64,000 nt of DNA, from the NCBI RefSeq assembly GCF_000283155.1, contig NW_004454266.1:1254294-1318293 (forward strand), in the 5' to 3' direction. Origin of the DNA: Ceratotherium simum simum (taxonomy: Eukaryota > Chordata > Mammalia > Perissodactyla > Rhinocerotidae). The position numbers were made by a program, and so were the translations under genes. Below the pieces are notes generated by a model. It searched no databases and was not told the DNA's origin. It was given only the letters and a program-made list of their open reading frames with translations. How positions within the stretch are numbered: position 1 is the first letter of the stretch; every line of letters starts with the position of its first letter. Shown here in pieces: positions 24,889 through 36,711 of this stretch.

Positions 24889-25008
24889 GACAATATGTAA
24901 ATGAGTGTGCTGGTTGTGTTCCAATAAAACTTTATTTGCACGAACAAGAAACAGGTCAGATATGATCCACCACTTGTAGTTTACAAACTAATCCCTGGTT
25001 TGCAGTTC
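24889..25008 (+). mobile_element. MER5A fragment cut by the P1/Q1 junction
   Basis: 'gacaatatgtaaatgagtg', 'gttccaataaaactttattt' and 'agtttacaaactaatcc' are the right-hand half of a MER5A (hAT-Charlie) transposon. The left half is missing here but present in the homologous copy at 48059-48287, so the truncation marks a deletion or recombination junction. Confidence 0.82.
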
Positions 25009-25774
25009 TGTAAGAAGAGAGGATAACCAATAGAAGCTAATAATATGTCATAATTTTATAACTTGGTATAGAAAATAACTATAAGAGTTATAAACTCAAT
25101 AAATTCCTTTTCAAACTCTCTCTCTGTCTATATCACCTTATTTTGAAGTCCTGGATAACCTGTCCTTTATCCTCTGCTAGTTCATTCATTATTGATTCAA
25201 ATAACCAGCATATTCTAAAAATCTACCTGTTTGAGAATTTTGAGTTAAGGTAGAACACACTTGTGATTGGACTTTTACGTAAACAAAAGATATGGATTAC
25301 CTAAAAAGAGGTTTACACATGTTTGCAACCACAAAAAAGAAATGATAATTGTCACATCATAAAGGTGAAAATTATTGCTACAATGGCAATCATATTATAA
25401 TGTGTAAATGTATCAGATCAACATTTTTTATACCCTAAGTTTATGCAACGTTATAGGTCAAATATATTTCAATATAAAAAGAGACAGGAGTCACTTTAGT
25501 TATTGTATAGGTTTTCTTTAGGATTATTCTTAAATATAAATCAAAATTGCTGTTTATATTACATATGCTTGTTAAAACCAAAGGAAAAGCTTTCAAAAAG
25601 TAAAATAAAATCAGCCAAAAAAATCTCACAAGTTAGAAAGAAGCATAAACAGGGCTAGAACTTCTTAGCAGGGACATTCTCTGGAGCCAATTGGTCCTTT
25701 TCATTCTTATTTATCTCAGGGTCAAAGAACGTAGGGAATCAGAATTAATGGAATAAGCCTTCTTAGAAATCATG

Positions 25775-26010
25775 GAGTAGAGCCTCACATCCTGGGTTCT
25801 GAAATCAGACTGCCTGGACTGAATACTGGTCCATGTTTTACTTGTGGGGATAAGCTATTCCAGCCTTCTGTTCCTTGGTTTCCACATCTGTAGAATGAAG
25901 ACAATAATAGGACAGCAGTGGTTTTGAAGGTCAACTTAGACAATACATTTCATGAGCTAGAGGTGTCCTTTTTATATATTCAGAATTCAGTAAATGGTAG
26001 TTATCATTAT
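25775..26010 (+). mobile_element. MIR SINE relic, unit 1 copy
   Basis: Sense MIR blocks: 'tctgaaatcagactgcctgg', 'ttccttggtttccacatctg', 'agaatgaagacaataatag'. The same element stands at about 49055-49290 in unit 2, so it predates the duplication. Confidence 0.8.
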
Positions 26011-26276
26011 TGTCATTGGTGGTGTAGTTAAAGCTAGTCCCAAGGGAACTGCCCTCCAAAGGCTCTTTGGAACCATAGAGCACAGTCTTAAGATCAAAGT
26101 TAGTAAGGGATTTCTAACTATTATCAATAGTCAGGATAATTTAATAGAGTGACTATTGAGATTAAGTTAATTAATGTTAAGATACATATTTAAAACATTA
26201 AACATCAAGATGTCCTAAAAGATGCATTTTTGGTGCTTTTTATGTATTAAACTGCATTCAAAAGAGTATATGTTTT

Positions 26277-26525
26277 TTCTTTTCTTTTTTTTCTGTGAGG
26301 AAGATCAGCCCTGAGCTAATATCTAATGCCATCCTCCTCTTTTTGCCGAGGAAGATTGGCCCTGGGCTAACATCTGTGCCCATCTTCCTCTGCTTTATGT
26401 GGGACGCGCCACAGCATGGCTTGACAAGCGGTGTGTCGGTGTGCACCCGGGATCTGAACATGTGAACCCTCGGGCTGCCAAAGCAGAGCGCACACACTTA
26501 ACCGCTATGCCAGCGGGCTGGCCCC
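26277..26525 (-). mobile_element. ERE SINE, minus strand, shared by units 1 and 2
   Basis: 'gatcagccctgagctaat' with a second tail module at the left and 'gggctggcccc' at the right. The target duplication is about 17 bp (aaaagagtatatgtttt at 26260 and a one-base variant at 26526). Unit 2 has the same SINE at the same site (49542-49791), so insertion preceded duplication. Confidence 0.9.
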
Positions 26526-27130
26526 AAAATAGTATATGTTTTGATAACATAATCTATGGTGAGAAGTGACTTGTGTGAATGTGTGGCTAGCAGAAAGAAA
26601 AAGGCTAAAATAAAATAAATATTTACATTGATTATTGTTGAAGTGAAGGAATATAAGGGAATTAAATTTTAAGTTTTACACTTTCATGTGTTTTATAAAT
26701 TTGCGATGAAAGCATGCATTATATTTACCTTAAGAAAAAGGTCCACCATCAAATATTTTGATATTTGTATTACATATGAATTACATGAACCTTAAAAAGG
26801 AATAAGAAAAAATCACCAGTAATATGAATGCCTAGAGAATCTACTGTTGATAATTCATTTTGATCCTTTCAACCTTATGAAACTAAACAAACATGGTCAT
26901 ACTATAGAAATTATTTTTAAATTGCTTTAATACTTAGTAAATCGTTTTTCTACATTAATAAGCATACTTATAAATTATCATCTTTAATGCCTGCATATAA
27001 TTCCCATCTACTCTTATAGCTTAATTGTTAAACCAGGTTATTTTCCATGTTCAGATTATTTCCATTGTTAATTACTATATATATATATGGAAACAAAAAC
27101 CACAATGCATTATGTTTAAATGAATGAATG

Positions 27131-27335
27131 GCTGGGCCTGCCCCATGGCTTAGTGGTTAAGTGCGTGCGCTCTGCTGCTGGCAGCCCGGGTTCGGATCCC
27201 GGGCGCGCACAGACGCACCGCTTCTCTGGTCACGCTGAGGCTGCGTCCCACATACAGCAACTAGAAGGATGTGCAACTATGACATTCAACTATCTACTGG
27301 GGCTTTGGGGGGAAAATAAATAAATAAATAAAATT
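27131..27335 (+). mobile_element. ERE SINE, private to unit 1
   Basis: 'ctgccccatggcttagtgg', 'ttcggatcccgggcgcgc', 'ctactggggctttgggg' and a (TAAA)n tail. The target duplication aaatgaatgaatgg flanks it, at 27118 and 27336. The matching site in unit 2 (about 50395) lacks it. Confidence 0.92.
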
Positions 27336-27454
27336 AAATGAATGAATGGGACTGTTTTTGGTAAAACGGGGATATCTGGCAAAACACACATCTTGGTCAT
27401 TAGTGAACATCACTACTGCCTCCTGAGAGTAGAATTATTACGTTCTTTTTTTTT

Positions 27455-27755
27455 CTTTTCAGCTTTATTGAGGTAAAATTGAGAAATAAAATTGTTTATA
27501 TTTAAGGAGTATGATGTGATGATGATATACATATCCATTGTGAAATGATTACCGCAATCAAGTTAACTAACACATTCTTGACCTTACATAGTTGCCATTT
27601 GTGTGTGTGTGTGGTGATGAGAACACTAAGGATCTACTCTCTTAGTGAAATTCAAGTATACAATACAGTGTAATTAACTATATTCACATGCTGTACATTT
27701 ATATCTCCAAAACTTATTCATCTTATAAATGAAAGTCTATACCCTTTGACCAACA
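27455..27755 (-). mobile_element. L1 3'-end fragment, unit 1 copy
   Basis: 'cagctttattgaggtaaaat', 'ccattgtgaaatgattaccg' and 'taactatattcacatgctg' are antisense old-L1 3' end. It is orthologous to 50507-50800. Confidence 0.82.
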
Positions 27756-28808
27756 AGAGAGGGCTAAATCTCTTTATTTGAAGGGTAACTTTAAGTCATA
27801 GCACCAGTCACAGTTCTTCACTCTTTGTCATATTACAACTATTAAATGACTAGTTATTAATCCCTCACAGATCAAGTGCTAACACACCGCCTTCCTGAGA
27901 ACTAGATGTTCAAATCCAAGTCAATGCCTCTATAAGTGCTACTGGATTGTGTTGTAGCCATGTTCATTTCTCTTAAGAGCAAGTTTTTGGATGATTTCAA
28001 AATATATTGAGTTAGGATTCATTAGCACATATGTCAATTTTGTAAATTACATAAACATTTTAAAAATTATTTATATTAATTATTTTTCATTCAGATTTCT
28101 TCTTCCATCCTTGAATTAGAAGATGGTTTCTCTTCCTTCCTAGAAATATTTTCACCATGGCACTCGTATTAAAAATTTCCCATAATTTTCTTTTAATATT
28201 CTGCAACAGACACCTCTGAAACATGAGTTTGCTTTTTTTGCATGTTCACCTATTTTTATAGTGCACGTACTCGCAAAAAGAGTTCAATCATATAGCATGT
28301 ACAGATAATTTAAGGTTGAAGAATTTTAAAACATTTTTTTGTGAAAGGAAATAGTGTGTTTCATAGAGTTAGTAGGAATTAATACTCATGTAGGACAGAC
28401 ATATGGGAATACTCCCCTCAGTGACCAGGACAGGAGTGAAATGGGCACCTCGGGGGCTAGACAATTCCTAACAGTATAGAGTCAGAATTTGCCAGGCTTC
28501 CGAGGTATAACCTAGCAATTTATACTCTAAGCCTAGACTAAAATATTTTGGAAAACGTGTATAGTGTTGGAATCACCTATAAAATTCTTTCGTAGCCAAA
28601 GCCATTCCAGAATTTGGCAATCAGAATTTTACCTCTGAGTACAGAGATGTCCCCATAATTTACAATCATTGTTATTAAAGAAGGTCCTTACAAGACAGCT
28701 TGAAGAGTGCAGTGCAGTTTTTTGTTTCTTTCTTTCGTTACTCTTGGGCTGCGCATGCGAGTTTTCCAAAGAGCATATTTGCACAGTCCTCTCGTATCTA
28801 CCCATGAG

Positions 28809-29759
28809 TCAAAACTTTTTTCTCCCCAAGATTCTTTGGAGACCTGCCTTGACTTCCTTGTTCCGTAAACTATAGATGATGGGGTTGAGCATGGATGTCA
28901 CCACTGTATAGAAGAGGGCTAGAAGTTTATCTATTCCTGGTGAATGGCTAGCTTTGGGCCTCAAGTAGGTGACAGATCCTGAGCCATAGAAAAGTGTTAC
29001 TACAAGTAGGTGAGAAGAACAGGTGGAAAGGGCTTTCCGGCGGCCTTCAGGTGAGGGCATGATCAGCACAGCTGCCAGAATTCTGCCATAGGAAGCAACG
29101 ATCAGTAAAAATGGACTGGAAATGCAAAGGGTGGCCACGACAAAGACTGCAACCTCATTATGGAATGTATCCCCACAGGCAAGTGCCAGGATAGGGGTGA
29201 GGTCACAGAAGAAGTGGTTTATTTCACAAGGGCCACAGAAGTCCAAGGAGAAAATATAGTTGGTCTGGCCCAAGCTTACCATACATCCCACTCCCCAAGA
29301 AACCATTGCCAACTGGGCACACACTCCACGACTCATTCGTGTTGCATAGTGAAGTGGGGAGCATATGGCCATATAGCGGTCATAAGCCATGGCTGCCAAA
29401 AGGCAGCACTCACTGATACCAAGAAATGAAAAGAAAAACATCTGTGTAGCACAACCCTCTCGAGAGATTCCTCGGGCCTCACTCACAAGGCTCAGCAGGA
29501 TTTGGGGTATGACAGAGCAAGTGTAGCCAATCTCCAAGAGAGACAAGTTGGCCAGGAAGAAGTACATGGGGGTGTGGAGAACTGGGTTGGTCCAGATGGC
29601 AAGGGTTATGAGAGCATTGCCTGTGAGTGATGCTAAGAACATGAGTAGGATGAGGGTAAATAAAAGGAAACACTCTTCAGTGACATCACAGAATTTGGTA
29701 AATGCAAAGAGTTTGACACACATGCTGTTGTCCTGCCACAAGGAGCAATTGAGGTTCAT
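28809..29759 (-). CDS. Olfactory receptor, OR10-like, copy A (intact, 316 aa)
   Basis: This is an odorant-sensing class II GPCR of the sensory cilium. Seen: N-glycosylation sequon N4-C-S; TM1 GN at 47-48; HTPMYFFLANLS at 62-73; C103 before TM3; MAYDRYMAIC with DRY at 127-129; ECL2 cysteines C175, C185 and C195; KALSTCSSHL at 242-251 before TM6; and SMLNPIIYSLRN at 289-300. The frame is intact from ATG to TGA and has normal length, with an N-terminus about six residues longer than average. A splice acceptor (ttctcttttttag|gaa) lies three bases before the ATG, fixing the start. TM7 has Ser where most ORs have Pro (P-M-L-N-P becomes S-M-L-N-P). LEIGYT, CATQM, SECCLLAAMAYDRY and ACGDT point to family 10 (nearest OR10C/OR10A style). 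Its tandem paralogue is at 51788-52738. Confidence 0.92.
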   Translation of the reverse strand: MNLNCSLWQDNSMCVKLFAFTKFCDVTEECFLLFTLILLMFLASLTGNALITLAIWTNPVLHTPMYFFLANLSLLEIGYTCSVIPQILLSLVSEARGISREGCATQMFFFSFLGISECCLLAAMAYDRYMAICSPLHYATRMSRGVCAQLAMVSWGVGCMVSLGQTNYIFSLDFCGPCEINHFFCDLTPILALACGDTFHNEVAVFVVATLCISSPFLLIVASYGRILAAVLIMPSPEGRRKALSTCSSHLLVVTLFYGSGSVTYLRPKASHSPGIDKLLALFYTVVTSMLNPIIYSLRNKEVKAGLQRILGRKKF

Positions 29760-29780
29760 TTCCTAAAAAAGAGAAAGGCA
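29760..29780 (-). other. 3' splice site of OR10-like copy A
   Basis: Minus strand 'tttctcttttttag|gaaATG'. It is a strong pyrimidine tract with AG at 29763-29764, and the same arrangement is conserved in copy B. Confidence 0.75.
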
Positions 29781-31534
29781 AGTCATCAAAGATTCTTTCT
29801 GATATAAATAGAAATCTTTATATTACTTGCAACAAGCTCTAGGAAGTCAGAGAGATAACTTCCTTGACTGCAATTCTAAAATTCAAAAATTTTGGAAATT
29901 ACACACATCCTCATACCTTTTCAAACCAAATCCTGTGTATGGTCACTATCCCCATTGATTTGTCCATAATCTACCTAGTTATCAAGCCTAAAATGGAAAA
30001 AAATTAATTACCACTCAATTCGCTTTTCATCCTTTCCCTTAATCAGTTGGCACATACTACCAAATAAAGATCTTCTCATATTTATCCATTCGTTTCCATT
30101 TCTGTAGCCACTGACTTGCTTTCCTTACTCATTCATTCAACAAGTATTTATTGATCACAGAGAATTTTGCAGTTATTATGGTAGGTCTTGGGATTCAACA
30201 ACGAAAAAAAATTCTTCCCAAATGGAACTTACGTAGTTAAGGAAAGCAGAAATTAAAAAAAAAAAAAAAATTCAATAAATAATTAATTGCTGCAATGCAG
30301 AGTATTAAAATCAAGTATGTCCTGGTGACTGACCAATTTAGATTGGGTGTTCAAAGAAGGCTTTTGAAATGAGAAGCATGGGCTGTGAATGACTAGAAGG
30401 GGAAGCCGTGTGAAGACTGTATCACAGCGGCTCATACCATATCTATATTGTACTGCTGAGATAATTTCATCATTGCAACAGATCCCTTTGCCTTTAACAT
30501 TTGTCATGTGCCATGCTTTCTCCATCAGAGTGCTCTTTGCTCAATGAAAATTACTGTTGCTTCAAACTAAAATTCAAATATCTTAATGTAATTCATGATA
30601 ATCTACGGATAGTGTCACAGACTATTGATAGAGACTTTTATCTCACCCCTTACCCAAATGGACCTCAGGTTATAGTCACATCAAATTACTTGCAGCTTTC
30701 AGTACATGACTTGCTTGCATATATTTCCTTTTCTTTGTGCTCGTTTTCCCATGGGGGTTTGACTTTTGCCTCCTTGATTGTCCACTTACTGAACTGTCTA
30801 TGTTCAAGTTCCAGCAGCTCTTCTTCTCTTCTCTCCAAACTTCTTCCCAACTCCCGTTTCCCTCACCCCCATGTTCCCTCTACTATGTGTTCCCACCAGT
30901 CTATAACTGCTATGAGCCCCCTTACACCACCCCAAGGACAACTGATTGCTAATTTCCTCCTAAGCATAGCCTCAGACACAGACGCAGAGTACAGAATTTT
31001 ATTTATTTACTTTTGCTTACATTATATCCACCACACTTAACAATGAATAAGTTCTTGTATATTCAAAAGAAGTTTGAATGCTAAGCTTTACTCTGGCTGC
31101 CTACATATTCTGTCTAATCTAATAATTATCAATTCCAGGCAAAATATTCCTTGTTTTTTTGAGGATATCCTCCAGTTTGGATTGTTCTTTTGAAATGTCA
31201 TCAACCAAAATTCTAAACAATATTTGCCATGAAAAGGGCAGAAGAATGAGGAGGTTTCACTTCCATTGGTCTGGACTCTACCCACTCATTAACATAACCT
31301 GAGATCACGTTTATACCACATTTGTTTATAACACATCATTGTTTATTCCACATTAGCATTTGATGCCAGTATATATTAAATAAAAGAATGTTTTTTGAGG
31401 TTCCAAATTGGTATGAATAGATAAACATATTAGATGCATTCCCTAAAACATGTGTGCAAAATATACATTTTTTCATATACACATATGTCTGTACATCCAC
31501 AGAGAGAAACACACACATTCAAATCCACACTGAG

Positions 31535-31770
31535 TAGCACAGTAATTAAGAGTGTTCTGGAGATATTCTACCTGGGTTCAAATCCTAGTGCAGACATCTA
31601 ATGCTGCGTAAAAGATAACATTCTCTTAAACTATCTATTCTTCAACTTTCCCATTTATAAAAGGAGGTGATAGTGGTACCTTCCTAATGGGGTTTCTAGG
31701 AGGGTTAAGTGAGTTGATTCTCATGAAAGCGATTAGTAGTCTATAAGTATTAGCTATAGCAGTGCCTATA
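31535..31770 (+). mobile_element. MIR SINE relic, unit 1 copy
   Basis: 'cacagtaattaagagtgttc', 'cctgggttcaaatcctagtg', 'ttataaaaggaggtgatag' and 'gttaagtgagttgattctc' follow sense MIR order. The orthologue in unit 2 is at about 55165-55400. Confidence 0.82.
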
Positions 31771-34700
31771 TACGTGTGCTGTCACAATAGATTTACCTTG
31801 ATATATACTCCCTTTGTGGAATTTCACATCGCAATCCCTAATCATGCCTCCTGCTCATTGTCTTCATCTCCATTCCATGTGTTTCTATTCTTCTGCCATG
31901 ATGGAGAGAAGAACAGCAAAAAATACATATATACATACAGACATAAATATATGTATACAAAAATAAAGACAGACAGACATGAAAATACCATCTGAATGTT
32001 ATGTTTTGGAAAATGTTAGTTGTGTATTTTGGATCATTTTAATCTACTAATTTGGGTATCCACTGAACTACGCAAAAGTTCCCAGAAGTTAAGGATGGAA
32101 ACAAGTGCACAGGTTCAAAACTCTTTTAAATATAAAATAGCAACTCTGAACAATTATAGAAACATCCTATGCATATAACTATTGGAAAATTTGCTCACAT
32201 ACCAAGCAGTCCATTAGAATGCATTTACACATATAATAAAGCATTTATAGACATTTACCTTCCCTTGTAAGTAATTTTAATATCTATATTTCCTGTGTAG
32301 CAACACAATTCAGTTAAGGATGAGGCAAAGAAAACAGAACAAGACTTTCTTATCTTTTTTTTTTTTTAACCCAAAGATTTTTTTAAATGTCCTGACTCCT
32401 TCATAACAGTCTATGCAGTTGCACAGAAAACTCTGGATATGGAGAAGCTGTCATCCCATTTGTCAGTTAAATACAAATATTTATTTGTATGTATGTATGT
32501 AAGATATGTATCTTACCCATTATATTCTTTCGTATTTGGAAGGAACTACGGTTTCCTCAGTGACACTGATGGAGGGTCCAAGGAGAAAACCCCAACCACA
32601 AAAGGAGAATGTCTGACTCTTTCTAGAGCAGAGACATGGCAATGATTTCCTTTCATAAATATCCGTGTCTCATTTAGACTGTAGACAGCAAATGCTGATG
32701 CCCGTGTTGGGGATGGGAGTCAAGGAATGTTGAGAACGGGAGAAACCTCCTGATGGATGGCAGACAGTGAGGGTTGACTGCACAAGGGCTAATGCAAACT
32801 GTTAATCATTTGATATTTTTGGACTCACAGGATGAATAAAAAAGTCATCCCGGGATAATTACATTTTAAAAACTCACAAAGTTCAGAGACAATTTTAAAA
32901 AATAGGATATTAGAAGTAGGGAAGTTCTGTGAATGCTTTTAAATCTATAAAATGGCAAAGAATGGTACTGTTTAGAAATAAATACTAAATCATGTAAAAA
33001 TAAATGTATAGGACTCACTGGAGGTGAAAATACAAACAAATGTAGTCAAATTCTCTTCTCTGTCCCTATTACTTGAAAAAATACTGAAGTAGGAAAAATC
33101 CAATTTTTTTTACATTTTCTATTGTTTTTTGAGATTTACTTTCTGTGGACCTCAGGCTGGGGACCCTGAGACACACATAGTCGAGGTCAGATGTACATAT
33201 ATATATCAAGAATATTTTATTTTAGTTATTGCCTATGGAAAGAGAATGAGATATTCAAGGAAGGTCTCAAGTGTCTGCAGAAAGGAGCATCACAGGCAAT
33301 AGAACAATTTGGCATGGTTATTGCTTCCATCTCTCACCTGATATATTTTCTTCACTTAAAGTTTCTGATCCATTATTTCTGTGTAATTGAAGGATGAAGA
33401 AGCCCTTTCTATCTTTCTTGCTGAATTATTTTGAGTTAAAAATGCAAATATTGTAGAAGAAAACCACGAATAAAAAGTAAGGACAGCTATTAAAACTCAA
33501 TTTATCAGCATCAAAACCTCTTGCCCTTTAAAGCCTCATGTTAATGAACTCATAGGACACTGCATGGAATAGTCTCTGTTATTATCGGTTTATAAAAATA
33601 ACCTGTATTAAGAGTCAGTAGTCAAGCAAATAGGCACTGAGATGTAATGTGAAGATATAGGAGTTTCGTGCTCAATGATAAATTATATTTATAAATTCCT
33701 ACTCAGTGTAATAAAATATTAAGTGGCCATTGAACATTGGCAAGATTCTGAAGGTTTAAATCATGAGATGGATTTTCAGTGATAGTTGGATGTATGAAAG
33801 AAACAGAGGAAGGAGATAAGATAATTTTCATAGCTCCATGGCTTGGCTTGCTGTGCCACCTTACTCAGCCCCAAGATCTAAGACAAGCACTCTGTTTAGT
33901 CAGCTTTGGAAATAATCCAGCACAAGTGATTCATTTTGGGTCTGCTCCACATAATTAGAAATATTCCTTGACTGACACAGTCCCTTATTAATCTCTGTTT
34001 TCCCAAGGAAATGTTTCTTTATCTCCTATCAGCCAAAAGAAAACACAGGATACATTATTAGATCTTGTATCTGCAGCACTTAGTACAGTACCTGGCATAC
34101 AAGCCATACCCAATAAATAAGAATCTTCATTATTATGAAATTGGCATTTCTAAAATGCTTTAATAGTAGATAAAATTTATGAAAATTGGTCATTAACATT
34201 TATAAAAGTGATTACCCATTGCTATCCATAATTTCCCCATATTCACTTCATCAAGGACCAAATAAGATGGTGTCTTAACATAACCCAGCAGAAACTATTG
34301 TATCATGTGATTGGATTAAGATGTACAGCATAATTTAGGCATTTCCTTTCCCCAACAATAAGAGATATACCTATTTCTGTGAAATAACTAATTTAGAACA
34401 ACTTACAGCATTCTTTTGACAGGGATACTGGCAAATTGATTAAGTTGTTATGCTCTTCAGAGAAGGAGAAAATAACTCATTAAAATAATGGCCAGAACTG
34501 AAAAATGCTTTGAGTATTGATTATCTATTTTCACACTTTAATCCACAGTCCTCCACAACCCTCTTTTCTTAAGACATCAGTTATGTCACATACCTTTAAT
34601 CATTAACATCTGAGGGGAAAAAGTAGATAGTTATTGTTTCTGATGAGTGACCCCCGATTTTCTCTGCACCCTCTTGTTATAACCTCTCAAAATTCAGAGG

Positions 34701-34835
34701 ATGTAAATCTGCCCAATCTTCACCTCTAAGACCAAGCACTGAGAAGCTTTTGTTGTAGTCAACATTCTCTCTGATCTCAAGAAAATTATCTCATGAGAGA
34801 ACGCCATGTCCCTCCTGGCAATGCCCTCTACTCCA

Positions 34836-34861
34836 CACACACGCACACACACACACACACA
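34836..34861. repeat. (CA)n microsatellite, unit 1 copy
   Basis: 'cacacacacgcacacacac' and onwards. The homologous tract in unit 2 (about 59955-59999) is longer and interrupted by GA and CGCG, so the locus changed in length after duplication. Confidence 0.85.
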
Positions 34862-36711
34862 GAGAAGCACACAAGACTGTTCTGTTCCCATGATGGTATA
34901 TTTGAGCCCTCCTCCTTCCTGAAAAACAATGGAATATGAATATGTTATATTGCAGTTATTTTTCTTAAGAATCCTTATCCTGCCACCCTCTCCCAGGAGA
35001 CACATTTTCTTCTCACTGGAGGGTGTCAGGAAGCAATTTGGTTCTATCTCTCAGGAATTGTCGTGGATGGGGCTGTCTCCATTTGTTGGTAAATGCTAAC
35101 ATTTAGGGCTAAGGAAGGAAATGTAAAAGACAGATAAATCAACAGTTAAGTATAATGAATAACCTATATTATAGGTAACTGCGATCACAGACTGTGTGAT
35201 GGTTTAGATTTTAATTTTTTGTTTGAATTAAACAAAATAGGGATGAAAAATAATTATGAAAACTACATAAGTAACTTTCATGTCATGTTATATTGAGGCA
35301 GTTAATATTTATTCTGATTATTGTAAAGTACTCAATTTAATAAATCACAATAATCTTCCAGTTACACATGACTTTGACAGAGTACCTACTTCTTCCTATC
35401 AAAAGTAGTCACAATAAAATGGAGAGTCAAAAGTATATATTAGGAGAGTGAAAAAACTAAAAGGAACTGAATTCTTATTATTTAAACAATATAAAAAATG
35501 GATGACACAGAATAAATATTATTGACATGACATAAAGGCAAAAGAGAAAGAATAGGGAAGAAGAAAGTGTCATTAAGGTAGAAAATTCCCCTTATTGTAG
35601 CTCTCTTAAATGAAATATACACAGTATCTTCTTTGGAATTCCATATAAAGAATTTATTGTCCCAGCCTTATATATTCTATTTGATACTTTTTGCTTTTAG
35701 TACTGCTGAATTAGAACCTGATTGCTTGAATATGATTAAAATGTAGTTCTTACAGTTATCATTTCAGAATCAGATATAGAGCCAAGGGGATTTTTATTAG
35801 TTTCATGAATATTGGACAAGACAGTTATCATCTCCAACCTTCTCCACCTGCTTAGTAATAGAATACTGAGTTTATTTACTCTGGCAAATGCACTCAGTTG
35901 AAGAACATATTAACAAGACTCTCTTGCAGCTAGGTCTATTCTACAACTAACTTTATCTGATAAACGTAAACAAGTAGGTTGCGTTATCTGGAAGGTTTCT
36001 TTAAAGGAAAGGTGGATGCTCTTTTGACCATCATCCAGCCAGCCAGCTTCCCTGGAACCCAATATGATGACTGGCAGAAGCCCTAGGCTACAGCATGCAC
36101 AATAAGGGCAGGTGCCAAAGCTAAAGGATGTTGGAGCAGAAGGATAGAAGGAGCCTGCATTCCAGAGAAATTGGGATTATTTGTTTGAGAGACACAAACC
36201 TTTTATTTCTTCATATTTTCCTTTTAATAGTAAATTAATTTGTTATCTTTCTTTTAAGAAGTTCTGCTATTAGTTCATGAATCCCTTTGGTGAGTAAGAC
36301 ATCTTTCAAATATTGAGTCCTCTCGTCCCTGTCATTGGCATATCTACTTACACACTCACGTCTTGTATTAGACACAATCCTTGTGAGCCTTCACAGATTC
36401 CTCCACTATTTATTTACTTATTTTTCTCTTTTGGTCAATGCCCACCATGTGCCAAATCAGTCCTTCACTTTTGGACATTGATGAAAGGTCACATGGTAGG
36501 GCATAGGTGTGTAGCTTCCTGGCAAAGATGTTGTGTGTCAAAACCCAGATATGTGTAGGAATTAGCTCCCCATAGGGTAAACCTCAACCCATAGGAAGCT
36601 GAAGAAAAAGGCTGATATATTCCTTATCTTTTCTTTCCTGTGTGAACTCTTTTGAGGGATAGTTTCTATTCTAAAATCTTCCACGAAAATCTCATAAACC
36701 AAATAACCATG

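Larger units (their letters stand above)
25009..28808. other. Unit-1 3' flank of the OR10-like gene, no other gene
   Basis: It is homologous to about 48288-51787. It holds a MIR (25775-26010), two EREs (26277-26525 and 27131-27335) and an L1 3' fragment (27455-27755). No further reading frame is convincing. Confidence 0.75.
20551..36213. repeat. Tandem unit 1 of the segmental duplication (P1 + Q1)
   Basis: P1 (20551-24888) matches P2 (from 36214) and P3 (from 60967), and Q1 (24889-36213) matches Q2 (48175-60966) nearly base by base apart from insertions. The left breakpoint near 20551 is visible because Q-like sequence precedes 'tattttcc' in units 2 and 3 but not here. The unit is about 15.7 kb and lacks the spacer present in unit 2. 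It carries the OR10-like gene at 28809-29759. Confidence 0.88.
29781..36213. other. Unit-1 upstream region of OR10-like copy A, no other gene
   Basis: It is homologous to 52760-60966. It contains an A-run (about 30255-30270), a MIR (31535-31770), a (CA)n (34836-34861) and about 385 bases (35241-35627) that unit 2 lacks. The promoter and 5' exon of the OR should lie here but were not identified. Open stretches at 30501-31040 and similar are not protein-like. Confidence 0.65.

Noticed and set aside
29160..29766. Plus-strand frames opposite OR10-like copy A (and 52527-52745 opposite copy B)
   Set aside because: Antisense shadows of the receptor coding exon, with no independent support.
30501..31040. 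179-codon open frame in unit 1 (and 144 codons at 53975-54409 in unit 2)
   Set aside because: The two are homologous because the DNA is duplicated, but the frames differ in length and register. The protein is Ser/Pro/Leu/Tyr low-complexity text, and no domain is seen.
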